This document shows, in pieces, positions 8,489 through 17,180 of a stretch of DNA of 64,000 nt. The translations under genes were made by a program, and so were the position numbers. This DNA comes from Paraburkholderia terricola (lineage in GTDB: Bacteria > Pseudomonadota > Gammaproteobacteria > Burkholderiales > Burkholderiaceae). Position 1 is the stretch's first letter. The number at the start of each line of letters is the position of its first letter. The stretch covers positions 44,824 to 108,823 of the forward strand of contig NZ_FRAB01000020.1 in NCBI RefSeq assembly GCF_900142195.1, given 5' to 3'. A model generated the notes under the pieces. That model had not been told where the DNA came from and searched no databases. It saw only the letters and a program-made list of their open reading frames with translations.

Positions 8489-9772
8489 ATGAAGAATGCA
8501 GAATTGAAGAGCCGCAAGGACGCCGCCACGCCGCGCGGTGTCGGCGTGATGTGCGATTTCTACGCCGAGCGCGCCGAGAACGCCGAACTGTGGGACGTCG
8601 AGGGCCGCCGTTTCATCGACTTCGCCGCGGGCATCGCCGTCTGCAATACGGGCCACCGTCACCCGAAAATTCTCGCCGCGATCCGCGATCAGCTCGATCA
8701 CTTCACGCACACCGCGTATCAGATCGTGCCGTACGCGTCGTATGTCGAACTGGCGGAGAAGATCAACCAGCGCGCACCGGGCGACTATCCGAAGAAGACC
8801 GCATTCTTCACGACCGGCGCGGAAGCCGTCGAAAACGCGATCAAGATCGCGCGCGCCGCGACCGGCCGTCCGGGCGTGATCGCGTTCACCGGCGGCTTTC
8901 ATGGCCGCACGTTGATGGGCATGGCGCTGACCGGCAAGGTCGCGCCGTACAAGATCGGCTTCGGTCCGTTCCCGTCCGATGTGTTCCATGCGCCGTTCCC
9001 GAATCCGCTGCACGGCGTGACTACCGCCGATTCGTTGAAGGCGATCGACGCTTTGTTCAAGGCCGACATCGACCCGAAGCGCGTGGCGGCGATCATTTTC
9101 GAACCGGTTCAGGGCGAAGGCGGTTTCTATTCGGCGCCGGCCGAGTTCGTGCGCGCATTGCGCAAGCTGTGCAACGAGCATGGCATTCTGCTGATCGCCG
9201 ACGAAGTGCAAACGGGTTTTGCGCGCACCGGCAAGCTGTTTGCGATGCATCACCATGACGTGGTGCCCGATCTGATGACGATGGCGAAGAGCCTCGCGGG
9301 CGGCATGCCGTTGTCGGGCGTGGTCGGTCGCGCCGATGTGATGGACGCGGCGGCGCCGGGCGGCCTCGGCGGCACGTATGCCGGCAATCCTTTGGCGATT
9401 GCCGCCGCGCATGCCGTGCTCGATATCATCGACGAAGAAAAGCTTTGCGAGCGCGCCACGGTGTTGGGTGACCGCGTGAAGGCGAAGCTGATCGCGCTGC
9501 AAGGCGAAGTGCCGCAAATCGCCGATGTGCGCGGGCCGGGCGGCATGGTGGCGGTCGAGTTTTGCAAGGCGGGCAGCACCGAGCCCGACGCGGAATTTAC
9601 CAGGCGCGTGCAAAGTCGCGCGCTCGAGCGTGGCTTGTTGCTGCTGGTGTGTGGTGTCTATTCGAACGTGGTTCGGTTTCTGTTCCCGCTCACCATTCAG
9701 GACTCGGTTTTTGATGAAGCCATGGTTATTCTTGAGGGCGTGATCAGGGATAGTGTTGCTGTGGGGGTTTGA
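8489..9772 (+). CDS. gabT: 4-aminobutyrate aminotransferase
   Basis: A 427-residue class-III aminotransferase, PLP-dependent, converting GABA and 2-oxoglutarate to succinate semialdehyde and glutamate. The length equals that of characterised GabT proteins. Motifs seen include GIAVCNTGHRHP, TTGAEAVENAIKIAR, FTGGFHGRTLMGMALTGKVAPYK, EPVQGEGGF, the LLIADEVQTGFARTGK strand, and the PLP lysine Lys267 in TMAKSLAGGMPLSG. The start at 8489 is preceded by GGAG at good spacing. It is transcribed away from the MocR regulator. In related genomes gabT is usually followed by gabD, but here only a short gabD-like tail remains downstream. Closely related class-III enzymes such as 5-aminovalerate aminotransferase cannot be excluded. 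Confidence 0.92.
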   Translation: MKNAELKSRKDAATPRGVGVMCDFYAERAENAELWDVEGRRFIDFAAGIAVCNTGHRHPKILAAIRDQLDHFTHTAYQIVPYASYVELAEKINQRAPGDYPKKTAFFTTGAEAVENAIKIARAATGRPGVIAFTGGFHGRTLMGMALTGKVAPYKIGFGPFPSDVFHAPFPNPLHGVTTADSLKAIDALFKADIDPKRVAAIIFEPVQGEGGFYSAPAEFVRALRKLCNEHGILLIADEVQTGFARTGKLFAMHHHDVVPDLMTMAKSLAGGMPLSGVVGRADVMDAAAPGGLGGTYAGNPLAIAAAHAVLDIIDEEKLCERATVLGDRVKAKLIALQGEVPQIADVRGPGGMVAVEFCKAGSTEPDAEFTRRVQSRALERGLLLLVCGVYSNVVRFLFPLTIQDSVFDEAMVILEGVIRDSVAVGV

Positions 9773-9789
9773 GTTTTTCGGCCTGCGCG

Positions 9790-9846
9790 GACTCGCACTA
9801 CAGCATCCATGGCCAGGCCGCGATCAAGTACATGCAGCTCGGCTAA
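9790..9846 (+). pseudogene. possible C-terminal remnant of succinate-semialdehyde dehydrogenase (gabD)
   Basis: Eighteen codons ending in TAA read DSHYSIHGQAAIKYMQLG. This resembles the conserved C-terminus of GabD-type aldehyde dehydrogenases, where a G-S-x-Y-G-I stretch is followed after six or so residues by K-Y and a short tail ending in L-G. It starts 17 bp after the gabT stop, exactly where gabD would be expected, and is followed 15 bp later by a terminator. No start or catalytic part is present. Chance similarity over 18 residues cannot be ruled out, so the call is tentative. Confidence 0.4.
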
Positions 9847-9861
9847 ATTCGAAAAGTGAAG

Positions 9862-9897
9862 CGGCCACGCCGGAATGTCCGACGTGGCCGTTTTCTT
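9862..9897 (+). terminator. rho-independent terminator after gabT
   Basis: A stem CGGCCACG / CGTGGCCG (9862-9869 and 9883-9890) with a 13-base loop is followed by TTTTCTT. It would end gabT transcription. Confidence 0.75.
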
Positions 9898-9982
9898 ATC
9901 TGGTATGGGCGAAGACTCCCGGGCTGAACGGCCGTCATCGTCATATTTGTGTCAGTGCACAGGGTCTTGACGAAAAGCCCCC

Positions 9983-10276
9983 CTACTTCACCACAACTTC
10001 TGTATGCGTCACCACCGGCGGCTTGTCAAAAAACGGCCCGACAAGTCGACGCCATTCCTGAAAGTCATCGGACTCGCGGAAGTGCACCATGTGATCTTCC
10101 AGCGTATCCCACTGAACGAGCAGAACATAACGGTTCGGCTGTTCGACGGTTCGATGAAGCTCGACGCCCTTGCAGCCGCGCGCCCGATTGAACAGCGGTA
10201 TTGCCTGTGCGACGCCGGCCTGGAACTCCGCATCTTTTCCCGGCGCGATTTCGATTACTGCCATTTCATTCACCAT
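9983..10276 (-). CDS. antibiotic biosynthesis monooxygenase (ABM)-domain protein
   Basis: A 97-residue single-domain protein of the dimeric ferredoxin-like ABM fold. It shows the N-terminal strand AVIEIAPGKDAEFQAG, the helix and strand GCKGVELHRTVEQPNRYVLLVQWD, and HMVHFRESDDFQEWRRLVGPFF, which contains the usual aromatic and histidine residues of this family. Members are small oxygenases or stress-related proteins acting on quinones or reactive species; the substrate here is unknown. The start at 10276 follows GGAGAG by five bases and is preferred over an ATG four codons upstream. It is monocistronic and divergent from the chromate-transporter pair. Confidence 0.8.
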   Translation of the reverse strand: MVNEMAVIEIAPGKDAEFQAGVAQAIPLFNRARGCKGVELHRTVEQPNRYVLLVQWDTLEDHMVHFRESDDFQEWRRLVGPFFDKPPVVTHTEVVVK

Positions 10277-10378
10277 ACAACTCTCCAATGGAATTGAGTC
10301 CCGGCGATTCTACGCCGTAACTGTTCATCGAGCAGTTTCATCGAACGACGAAGCACAGCCCTGCCACCAAACCACCGT

Positions 10379-10387
10379 TGCTATAAT
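10379..10387 (+). promoter_or_regulatory. extended -10 promoter candidate for the chromate transporter pair
   Basis: TGCTATAAT is a perfect sigma-70 -10 hexamer with the extended TG element, 84 bp upstream of the first chromate-transporter gene. No good -35 is visible, as is often the case with extended -10 promoters. Confidence 0.5.
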
Positions 10388-10470
10388 TTTCCAGCCGCAC
10401 ACACGCAGTCGGCCACGGCGATCGCCAAAATAATTTCATACGCCCTACGTCAATCTGACTGGAAGATTCG

Positions 10471-11049
10471 ATGTCCAAGCAAACGGCTAACGCAAGCGGA
10501 CCGCCCACGCTAACCGGGCTATTCCTCATCTTCAGCCGGATCGGACTCACGAGCTTCGGCGGTGGTTTGAGCGGCTGGCTTCTGCGGGAATTCGTGCAAG
10601 AGCGCCACTGGATCAGCGAGGAAGACTTCCTGAACGGCCTGGCAATTTCACAAGCGCTGCCGGGCATCAACGTGAAGAACATGGCGATCTGGATCGGACA
10701 CCGGCTGCTCGGCTGGCGCGGCGCGCTGCTCGCGGTCACGGGAATCATCGTTCCGCCCGCCGTTTTCATCATCATTCTCGGCACGGCCTTCACCTATCTG
10801 CTTCATTTTCCGCCCGCTCATGTCCTGCTTGCGGGCGCGGCGGCAGCGGCCACGGGCCTGTCGCTGTCGATGGGCGTGACCACCGCGCGCCGCGTGCCGC
10901 GCACGCTGTTGCCCATGCTCTTTCTCGCCGGCACGTTTGTCGCGATCGGCGTTTTGCGCTTGCCGCTGGTATGGGTCGTGACAGGCGCGGGCGGCTTGAG
11001 CGTGCTGTCCGAGTACACCAAACTCCGCACCCAACTCCGCAAGGCATAG
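10471..11049 (+). CDS. chromate transporter, N-terminal half-protein (short-chain CHR)
   Basis: A 192-residue membrane protein of the chromate ion transporter (CHR) family. The family motif SRIGLTSFGGGLSGWL is near residues 20-35, GLAISQALPGINVKNMAIWIG follows at about 57-77, and several hydrophobic helices come after. Full-length ChrA has two homologous halves in one chain. Here each half is a separate gene and the second follows after two bases, so the two products probably assemble as a heterodimer in the inner membrane. Known members export chromate or oxyanions in exchange for protons or sulfate; some short-chain pairs have other substrates. No ChrB-type regulator is adjacent. Confidence 0.88.
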   Translation: MSKQTANASGPPTLTGLFLIFSRIGLTSFGGGLSGWLLREFVQERHWISEEDFLNGLAISQALPGINVKNMAIWIGHRLLGWRGALLAVTGIIVPPAVFIIILGTAFTYLLHFPPAHVLLAGAAAAATGLSLSMGVTTARRVPRTLLPMLFLAGTFVAIGVLRLPLVWVVTGAGGLSVLSEYTKLRTQLRKA

Positions 11050-11051
11050 AC

Positions 11052-11624
11052 ATGTCGACACGCGTTCTCGTGCAGCTTGCGGCGGTCTTTGCGCCGCTGT
11101 CGCTGGTGACGATAGGCGGCGGCCAGGCCATCATCGCCGATATCCAGCGGCAGGTCGTGGACGTCCACGGCTGGATGACGCATGGCCAATTCGCCGCCGA
11201 CTTCGCCATTTCGCGCATGGCGCCCGGCCCCGGATCGCTGCTCGCCACGTTGATCGGCTGGCAAATCGCCGGGTTCTGGGGCGCCGTCGTGGCGACGCTC
11301 GCGCTGCTCGCGCCCACCGGCTTGCTGATCTACGGCGTCACGCACGTCTGGACGCGTTATCAGGGCGCGCCCTGGCAACTCGCGCTCGAACGCGGCCTGC
11401 GTCCCGTTGCATCGGGCATGATCCTCGCAGCGGGCTGGGTGCTGCTGAAGTCGCTCGACGGCGGCATGCCGGCCAAGGCGATTGCCCTCGCTTCAATGGC
11501 GCTGTTGCTGAGCACACGAATCAATCCGCTGCTGCTATTGCTCGGCGGCGCGTTGCTGTTGCTCGGCGTATCCGAACTCGGCGCCGGCCTTCCGTACCTG
11601 CTTCAGGTGCACGTCGCGGGCTAA
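11052..11624 (+). CDS. chromate transporter, C-terminal half-protein (short-chain CHR)
   Basis: The 190-residue partner of the preceding CHR protein. It carries the second-half version of the motif, PLSLVTIGGGQAIIADIQRQ, then FAISRMAPGPGSLLATLIGW and a run of hydrophobic helices ending in a leucine-rich segment (NPLLLLLGGALLLLG). The start at 11052 is two bases after the upstream TAG, which implies translational coupling. Its stop overlaps the stop of the convergent AtuA-like small gene by a few bases (11621-11624), so there is no room for a terminator between them. Confidence 0.87.
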   Translation: MSTRVLVQLAAVFAPLSLVTIGGGQAIIADIQRQVVDVHGWMTHGQFAADFAISRMAPGPGSLLATLIGWQIAGFWGAVVATLALLAPTGLLIYGVTHVWTRYQGAPWQLALERGLRPVASGMILAAGWVLLKSLDGGMPAKAIALASMALLLSTRINPLLLLLGGALLLLGVSELGAGLPYLLQVHVAG

Positions 11625-11938
11625 AGGCCCGCTTCCTCGTCGATCTCCAGATCCATCAACGCGGAACTCAGCGATTTGCCATGCGCGTCGAGAGCGAGCG
11701 AACGCGTTACGCCGCCGCCGAGCGCCCTCCCCAATACGAAGTTGAACGCGGCGAGGCGAGGCAATTCATAGCGCACCACGTCGCCGAGCACGACGTCGCT
11801 CAAAAACGCCTTCACGCGCTCCGAGGTCAGCACCTTCCGCAGAAGATCGTAATGCCGCGCGTCATGACAAATGACGGACACGTTCAACGTATTGCCCTTA
11901 TCGCCCGTGCGCGAATGGGCCAGTTCGCGTAGCTTCAT
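11621..11938 (-). CDS. AtuA-associated small protein (AtuA-like ferredoxin-fold domain)
   Basis: A 105-residue protein matching the small domain found C-terminal to, or encoded beside, AtuA/DUF1446 proteins. It has the opening MKLRELAHSRTGDKGNTLNV, then DVVRYELPRLAAFNFVLGRALGGGVTRSL, both characteristic of the family. The start at 11938 comes one base after the stop of the large gene, with GGAGG inside the end of that gene, so the two are coupled and probably form one complex. In AtuA systems these proteins are associated with acyclic terpene catabolism, but most homologs have no known reaction. It converges on the chromate-transporter gene with overlapping stops. Confidence 0.82.
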   Translation of the reverse strand: MKLRELAHSRTGDKGNTLNVSVICHDARHYDLLRKVLTSERVKAFLSDVVLGDVVRYELPRLAAFNFVLGRALGGGVTRSLALDAHGKSLSSALMDLEIDEEAGL

Positions 11939-11939
11939 G

Positions 11940-13316
11940 TCACGCCTCCACAAACGAGAAAGTCGGATTCGTGGACGCGCGCAGCAATAGCACCGATTGC
12001 ACCGCCACCACTTCGCGTGTCGACTTCGTCACTCCGCCGCCGCCCGCCGGACCGTTGGTATAAAGCGTCTCGACTTCATTGCCGATCCGCACCGCCTCGG
12101 CCAGCGACGCCGTGCGTCCCGCCACCCGCGCACGCACTTCATAGGGTTCCGCGCCGCGCGCGCCCGCCGTTTCGCCGTGCAACGCGTTCACGCCGATCAG
12201 ATCGAACCGCAACTCGCTCGTTTGCACACCGGTCAACGCGAGCCGTTCGCGGACGATATCCAGCGCGAGCCGCGCACGCGCCACCGCGCCCGGACCCGCG
12301 TATGAAATTTGCCCTTCACCGATAAACCCGTCGACGTAGGCCACGGATGCCTTCAACGTATCGGTGCGCGGTGAGCCGCGCCCGCCTGTAACGCGGACAC
12401 GGTCCGACGCCTCTTCATTCACGCATACGTTAGAGAAATCGGCGACGACATCGGGCTGCAAGTAACGCTGCGGATCGTGGATTTCATAGAGCAACTGTTC
12501 CTTGCAAGTGGCTTCGGTCACGCGTCCTCCCGCATGAGGCACCTTGCTGATGACAACCGATCCGTCCGCCGCCACTTCCCCGATCGGAAAGCCGAGTCTC
12601 GCCAGATTGGGAACGTCCTTGAAACCCGGATCGGCGAAATAGCCGCCCGTGATCTGCCCCGCGCACTCGAGCAGATGCCCGACCACGGTTGCCTGACCGA
12701 GCGTGTCCCAGTCGTCCATGTTCCAACCGAACCTATGAATCAGCGGCGCGGTGAAAAGCGAGGGATCGGCCACGCGGCCGGTCATCACGATTTGCGCGCC
12801 CGCTGCGAGCGCCGCGACGATCGGCGCCGCGCCAAGATAGGCATTCGCCGAGACAATGCGATCGCGATATGACGCCACGCGTTCGCCCGATTCCTCGAAC
12901 GTGAAATCGCCGCGCTGCACGACATCGAGCACATCGTCACCGGTGACGGCCGCGATCTTCACGTCGCCCAGTCCGAGCGAACGCGCGATTTGCGCGGTTT
13001 TGCGCGCCGCGGCCAGCGGGTTCGCCGCGCCCATGTTCGAGATGATCCGCACGCCGTTGCGGATCGCGGCGGGCAGCACGGCTTTCATTCGCGCTTCGAG
13101 CAGCGGGTCGTACCCAAGTTGCGGATCCTGTCGTCGAGCCTGCTGCGCAATCGCGATGGTCCGCTCGGCCAGGCATTCGAACACGAGGTAATCGAGCGCG
13201 CCGTGTTCGGCCAACTCGACCGCCGGCTCGATCCGGTCGCCCGAATAACCCGCGCCCGCGCCGATGCGGACCACGCGTCCTCGATCTTGAGTAACGGTCA
13301 TGCTGGTCTCATCCAT
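11940..13316 (-). CDS. acyclic terpene utilization AtuA-family protein (DUF1446)
   Basis: A protein of up to 458 residues of the DUF1446/AtuA family. It opens with VVRIGAGAGYSGDRIEPAVELAEHG and has DYLVFECLAERTIAIAQ, then RIISNMGAANPLAAARK, GRVADPSLFTAPLIHRFGW and NVCVNEEASDRVRVTGGRG, all typical. AtuA is required for citronellol/geraniol catabolism in Pseudomonas, but its reaction is unclear. This copy lacks the other atu genes (acyl-CoA carboxylase, isohexenylglutaconyl-CoA hydratase), so a different substrate is likely. It lies between a CitMHS transporter gene (10 bp upstream) and the small AtuA-like partner (downstream). An alternative start at 13301 is possible. Function is inferred only as a catabolic enzyme for whatever the transporter imports. 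Confidence 0.85.
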   Translation of the reverse strand: MDETSMTVTQDRGRVVRIGAGAGYSGDRIEPAVELAEHGALDYLVFECLAERTIAIAQQARRQDPQLGYDPLLEARMKAVLPAAIRNGVRIISNMGAANPLAAARKTAQIARSLGLGDVKIAAVTGDDVLDVVQRGDFTFEESGERVASYRDRIVSANAYLGAAPIVAALAAGAQIVMTGRVADPSLFTAPLIHRFGWNMDDWDTLGQATVVGHLLECAGQITGGYFADPGFKDVPNLARLGFPIGEVAADGSVVISKVPHAGGRVTEATCKEQLLYEIHDPQRYLQPDVVADFSNVCVNEEASDRVRVTGGRGSPRTDTLKASVAYVDGFIGEGQISYAGPGAVARARLALDIVRERLALTGVQTSELRFDLIGVNALHGETAGARGAEPYEVRARVAGRTASLAEAVRIGNEVETLYTNGPAGGGGVTKSTREVVAVQSVLLLRASTNPTFSFVEA

Positions 13317-13326
13317 TCGATGAAGC

Positions 13327-14631
13327 TCACAAAGGAAATACGCCTAGCGCCACGCACGCAATCGTCATGACGATCGACGCGGCCAACAGCAGTGGAAAAG
13401 TGAACCGCTGATGGTCCGCGAGATCGATTCCGCACAGGCCGACCACGAGAAACGTCGCGGGCGTGAGCGGGCTCACCGGGAAACCGGTGGTCATCTGACC
13501 GAGCAGCGCCGCCTGTCCCACGTGCACCGACGGCACGCCGAGTTGCCCCGCGACTTCGGCGATCACGGGCAGCACGCCGAAATAGAACGAATCGGGATCG
13601 AACAGCATGCTGAGCGGCATCGACACGAGGCCAAGCGCGACGGGAATGTGGCTCGCCATCGCCGGCGGCACGAAACCCACCGCGGCTTGCGCCATCGCCT
13701 TGAGCATGCCGCTGCCTTGCATCACGCCGGTGAACACGCCGGCGGCGAGCAGGATGCCGGCCATCATCAACGCGGCGCGCGCGTGAGCGTCGATACGCTT
13801 GCGCTGCATCTCGACGTTCGGGTAGTTCACGATCAGCGCGACGCACAGTCCGACCATGAACATCAGCGCGGGCGGAATTTTTTCGCCCATCACCACCATC
13901 GTTCCGAGCACGACGAGCGTCAGCACGATGTTGAACCAGAAGTTCCTCGGGCGGCGCAATGCCTGCTCGTCGGGCGTCAGTTCGCGCTTCGGCATCGGAA
14001 TGGCGCCCGCCGCGCCGGTGAGGCCGAGGCGCTTTTCCTCGCGCCGGCCGAGCCAGAACGCCATGCCGAAGACGAACACGAGCCCGATTGCCTGCACCGG
14101 AATCAGCGGATTGAAGAGCGCCGAAACCGGCAGATGTAGCGAAGCGGACGCGCGGATCATCGGTCCGGTCCACGGCAGAAAATTGATGCCGGCCGCCATC
14201 GAAACCGCCGCGGCGAGCACGCGCCGGTCCATCTTCAGGCGGTCGTAGAGCGGCAACATCGCGGGAATGGTGACGAGAAAGCAGACCGCGCCGGACCCGT
14301 CGAGGTGAATCAGCAGCGCCAGCAGCGTCGTGCCCATCACGATTCGCGTGGGCCGCGTGCCGACCGCGCGCAAGATCCGGTCGATGATCGGGTCGAGCGT
14401 GCCCGCATCGGTGATGGTGCCGAAGTAGAGAATCGCGAACACGAACATGCCGACGACGGGCGCAAGGTTCTTCAGGCCGTCGATGACGAACTTGCTCGTC
14501 TGGAACCCGAAGCCGCCGATCAGCGACGCGGCGATCGGCACGATGATGAGCGCCACCAGCGGCGACATTCGTTTGGACAGGATGGCGGCCAGCAGCACGA
14601 CGATGGTGGCCAGCCCCAGTAATGGCAGCAT
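13327..14631 (-). CDS. CitMHS-family carboxylate transporter
   Basis: A 434-residue inner-membrane transporter of the CitMHS family (citrate-metal:proton symporters) within the ion-transporter superfamily. About twelve hydrophobic segments alternate with short loops. Recognisable stretches are SPLVALIIVPIAASLIGGF, HLDGSGAVCFLVTIPAMLPLYDRL, LPWTGPMIRASASL, and SMLFDPDSFYFGVLPVIAE near the C-terminal half, the last being a family hallmark. Known members carry citrate complexed with magnesium or calcium; here the partner genes suggest an organic acid degraded by the AtuA-like proteins. It is the first gene of the minus-strand operon and is divergent from a LysR regulator gene at 14732. Confidence 0.88.
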   Translation of the reverse strand: MLPLLGLATIVVLLAAILSKRMSPLVALIIVPIAASLIGGFGFQTSKFVIDGLKNLAPVVGMFVFAILYFGTITDAGTLDPIIDRILRAVGTRPTRIVMGTTLLALLIHLDGSGAVCFLVTIPAMLPLYDRLKMDRRVLAAAVSMAAGINFLPWTGPMIRASASLHLPVSALFNPLIPVQAIGLVFVFGMAFWLGRREEKRLGLTGAAGAIPMPKRELTPDEQALRRPRNFWFNIVLTLVVLGTMVVMGEKIPPALMFMVGLCVALIVNYPNVEMQRKRIDAHARAALMMAGILLAAGVFTGVMQGSGMLKAMAQAAVGFVPPAMASHIPVALGLVSMPLSMLFDPDSFYFGVLPVIAEVAGQLGVPSVHVGQAALLGQMTTGFPVSPLTPATFLVVGLCGIDLADHQRFTFPLLLAASIVMTIACVALGVFPL

Positions 14632-14731
14632 GTTGCACGTCTCCGATGTTGTTTTTTACTGGAAGCCAGCGTAATTTCGATCCCACAATAGAACAATTGA
14701 AATGATTTGATCGCAGCCATTACAAACCATC

Positions 14732-15637
14732 ATGGATCTGAATCTCAGGGACATCCGCGCGTTCGTCGCCGTCGCGCAAACGGGCAGTTTCACGCGTGCG
14801 GCGGCGCGGCTGCATCTGTCGCAACCGGCGTTGACGGTGCAGATCCGGCGGCTGGAGGAAACGGTCGGCGCACGGCTTTTCGACCGCAACAGCCGAAGCG
14901 TCGCGCTCACGCCCACCGGGCGCGAATTGCTGCCGGTATTGCAGAAGTCGCTCCACGACATGGAGCATGTGCTGATCGACGCGCGCGCGCTCGGCGATGG
15001 ATCGAGCGGCACGGTGCGGATTGCCTGCTTGCCCACCTTCGCGGCGAGCGTGCTGCCCGAACTCGTGCAGCAACTCAGGAAAGCCGTGCCGCGCGCCGGC
15101 TTCCAGGTGCGCGACGTGGTCGCGAGCATGGTCAACGCGCTCGTGCGCAATGAGGAGGTGGATATCGGCGTGACCGGAGGCGAGCTCACGGATTCGGCGC
15201 TCGAGGTGCTGCACGCCAGCGACGATCGCCTCGTCGCGGTGCTTCCGAAACGTCATGCACTCGCGCGGCGCAAGCGCGTGACGCTTGCCGATCTCGCCGG
15301 CGTGCCGCTCGTGCTGACCGCGCAGGGCACGAGCGTGCGCGCGGTGGTAGATGGCGCGTTCGACAACGCGGGCTGCACGCCGCAGATCGCGTGCGAACCC
15401 ACGTACATGATGACCGCCGTGGCGATGGTGCGCGCCGGGCTGGGCGTGACGATATTGCCCGCGTCGGCGCGCGAGGTGCGCGCCGAACCGGAACTGCTGG
15501 TTCGTCCAATCGACGATCCGGCGTTCGTGCGGCCCATTGCGTTGATCAAGAAGCGGGGAAGGACGTTGCCGCCGGTGACGGAGACGTTCGTTGCGGCGTT
15601 GATCGAGAGGCTTGGCGAGGGTGCGGCGGGCCGTTAA
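14732..15637 (+). CDS. LysR-family transcriptional regulator
   Basis: A 301-residue LysR regulator. The N-terminal winged helix-turn-helix (about 1-60) reads FVAVAQTGSFTRAAARLHLSQ with QIRRLEETVGARLFDR after it. A periplasmic-binding-protein-like effector domain follows, with GSSGTVRIACLPTFAASVLP at its start. It is divergently placed from the CitMHS/AtuA operon with 100 bp between starts, the classical arrangement for a LysR regulator and its target, so it probably senses the substrate of that pathway. The intergenic DNA is AT-richer than its flanks and contains CAATAGAACAATTG, a CAAT-N6-ATTG dyad that could be part of the operator. Confidence 0.9.
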   Translation: MDLNLRDIRAFVAVAQTGSFTRAAARLHLSQPALTVQIRRLEETVGARLFDRNSRSVALTPTGRELLPVLQKSLHDMEHVLIDARALGDGSSGTVRIACLPTFAASVLPELVQQLRKAVPRAGFQVRDVVASMVNALVRNEEVDIGVTGGELTDSALEVLHASDDRLVAVLPKRHALARRKRVTLADLAGVPLVLTAQGTSVRAVVDGAFDNAGCTPQIACEPTYMMTAVAMVRAGLGVTILPASAREVRAEPELLVRPIDDPAFVRPIALIKKRGRTLPPVTETFVAALIERLGEGAAGR

Positions 15638-15671
15638 TGATGCGCCGACCGACGCCATTCGATTGGGTGTA

Positions 15672-17180
15672 TCACCACCCCCCGGAAGCGCCGTGCGCTA
15701 ACTGTTTCGAATGCTGTTCGTTCACTCCTCTAGACCGAAAATAACTGAACGGTTCAGAGTTCAAGACGAAATCCACCTTCGAGTTATGAACATAGTGCGC
15801 GAAAAACTCGATAGTCGATGTCGCTGCGTTCGTTTCCCAGGCCCGTAGCTTCCATGCTTCAGGTTTGAACGTATAAAAGAAAATTCTTTGCCCGGACAGC
15901 ACCACGGACTTATTCCCTTCCAACGCCTCGGCGTATGCAGGCGCTTCTTCGTCGATACCTGCCCACATCTGCCGTTTAATAAAACTGTCTTGTAAAGACT
16001 GCCCGCCGACTATAGGTTGTTTGTTGCGAGAAAGGGTGCCGCAACTAGAATAGAACATTTGCATATGGCGCTTGATCGATTCTTCGACCGTTAGGCTCTG
16101 ACCTCCTATGTTCATCGTATATTGCTGGTAGCTCTGGCGCGTCTTGTCGTCCACGGCAAACCGGTGTGCAATCGTTGCGCGTGATGCCTTCAGCTCGTCG
16201 AGGCTCATCAATCTGACGCCCGACGAAAGTGATTCTGCAAGCATGTCATTGAGCGGGATACGTGCGTAACTGTCGCTAACGCCTTGCTCATTGGCCGTAT
16301 ATCCACCGCCGACATCTGAGTGCACGCCGGGATAGACTTTCTCGGTCATGCCGGGGCGGTACCGGCCGTTGTCGCGGATCAGGTCGACTGGGAAAGAGAA
16401 GCGCAATTCGTGGGCGGCGACGAAATGCACACACCGCTCGACGCACGAGGGAATCTTCAGCTCGCGGTCTTCGAATGGTAACGTCATGTTCTGCGCGGGT
16501 AAGCCGAACGAAGCGACGGTATCAAATAAACCCATAAACACGAACCGCACCGGGTAGCCGTCCATCGACATCGATCCGTCCCGAGAAGCGCTACAGCGCT
16601 CGAGCAAACGGTTAGCGAACGCTCGCGCCAACGCCGCGCCCCGTGAAAAACCAAAAATAGAGATGTTGATAACTTTAATAAGCCGATGACCTGCGAGCGC
16701 CCGATTCAACTTCTCGAAGCTCTCGTTCTGGTTCTCATTGGCGATGCGCGCCACTTCTCCGCCTTGTTTGCGCGCGTTGGCCACCAACGCCTGGGCAAGT
16801 GCCGCGCTGAAATCGGTATCTCCTTTACTAAGGCGTCGCTCGCCACCGTCGCCCGCCATCGCCCCAAATAGATGATCTTCACGCCACACATCGATCTTGT
16901 CTGTCAGCGGCACAGCGCCGTTAAAAGGCGTGCCGACACCGGAAGTGTAGACGGCATAGATACCGTTTGAGTTGTCGTCCCTTGCGGCATCAAAAAGCCG
17001 GGCGACGTTACTCCACTTTTGAAGAGCGCCATCTTCATCCCGGTTATTACCGGTGCCGTCAAAAAAGAACGTCAAGTGGAGAACATCGGAGCAATCCTGC
17101 CGAGCGCCAGGCGTTGTTCGTGGTACGTCGCGATTTGAAGCCGCAATCGATCGCACGAGCGCGGATGCGTCCGCGCTCAT
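15672..17180 (-). CDS. Tle1-type T6SS lipase effector (DUF2235)
   Basis: A 502-residue DUF2235 hydrolase, the family of Tle1 type VI secretion phospholipases that damage target-cell membranes. It begins with HLTFFFDGTGNNRDED (the DUF2235 oxyanion segment), has the nucleophile motif GFSRGAALARAF with Ser179, a candidate catalytic Asp in MGLFDTVASFG, and GVHSDVGGGY, which carries the conserved His/Asp and glycines. There is no signal peptide, as expected for a cargo loaded on VgrG. It is the last gene of the vgrG - DUF4123 - DUF3304 module, and its start forms ATGA with the lipoprotein stop. Codon use and GC are lower than in flanking genes, consistent with a transferred cassette. No T6SS core genes are in the window. 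Confidence 0.87.
   Translation of the reverse strand: MSADASALVRSIAASNRDVPRTTPGARQDCSDVLHLTFFFDGTGNNRDEDGALQKWSNVARLFDAARDDNSNGIYAVYTSGVGTPFNGAVPLTDKIDVWREDHLFGAMAGDGGERRLSKGDTDFSAALAQALVANARKQGGEVARIANENQNESFEKLNRALAGHRLIKVINISIFGFSRGAALARAFANRLLERCSASRDGSMSMDGYPVRFVFMGLFDTVASFGLPAQNMTLPFEDRELKIPSCVERCVHFVAAHELRFSFPVDLIRDNGRYRPGMTEKVYPGVHSDVGGGYTANEQGVSDSYARIPLNDMLAESLSSGVRLMSLDELKASRATIAHRFAVDDKTRQSYQQYTMNIGGQSLTVEESIKRHMQMFYSSCGTLSRNKQPIVGGQSLQDSFIKRQMWAGIDEEAPAYAEALEGNKSVVLSGQRIFFYTFKPEAWKLRAWETNAATSTIEFFAHYVHNSKVDFVLNSEPFSYFRSRGVNEQHSKQLAHGASGGW

Noticed and set aside
15638..15747. small cysteine-containing plus-strand frame after the LysR gene
   Set aside because: It overlaps the C-terminal coding end of the Tle1-like gene on the other strand, has no ribosome-binding site of its own and no family resemblance.
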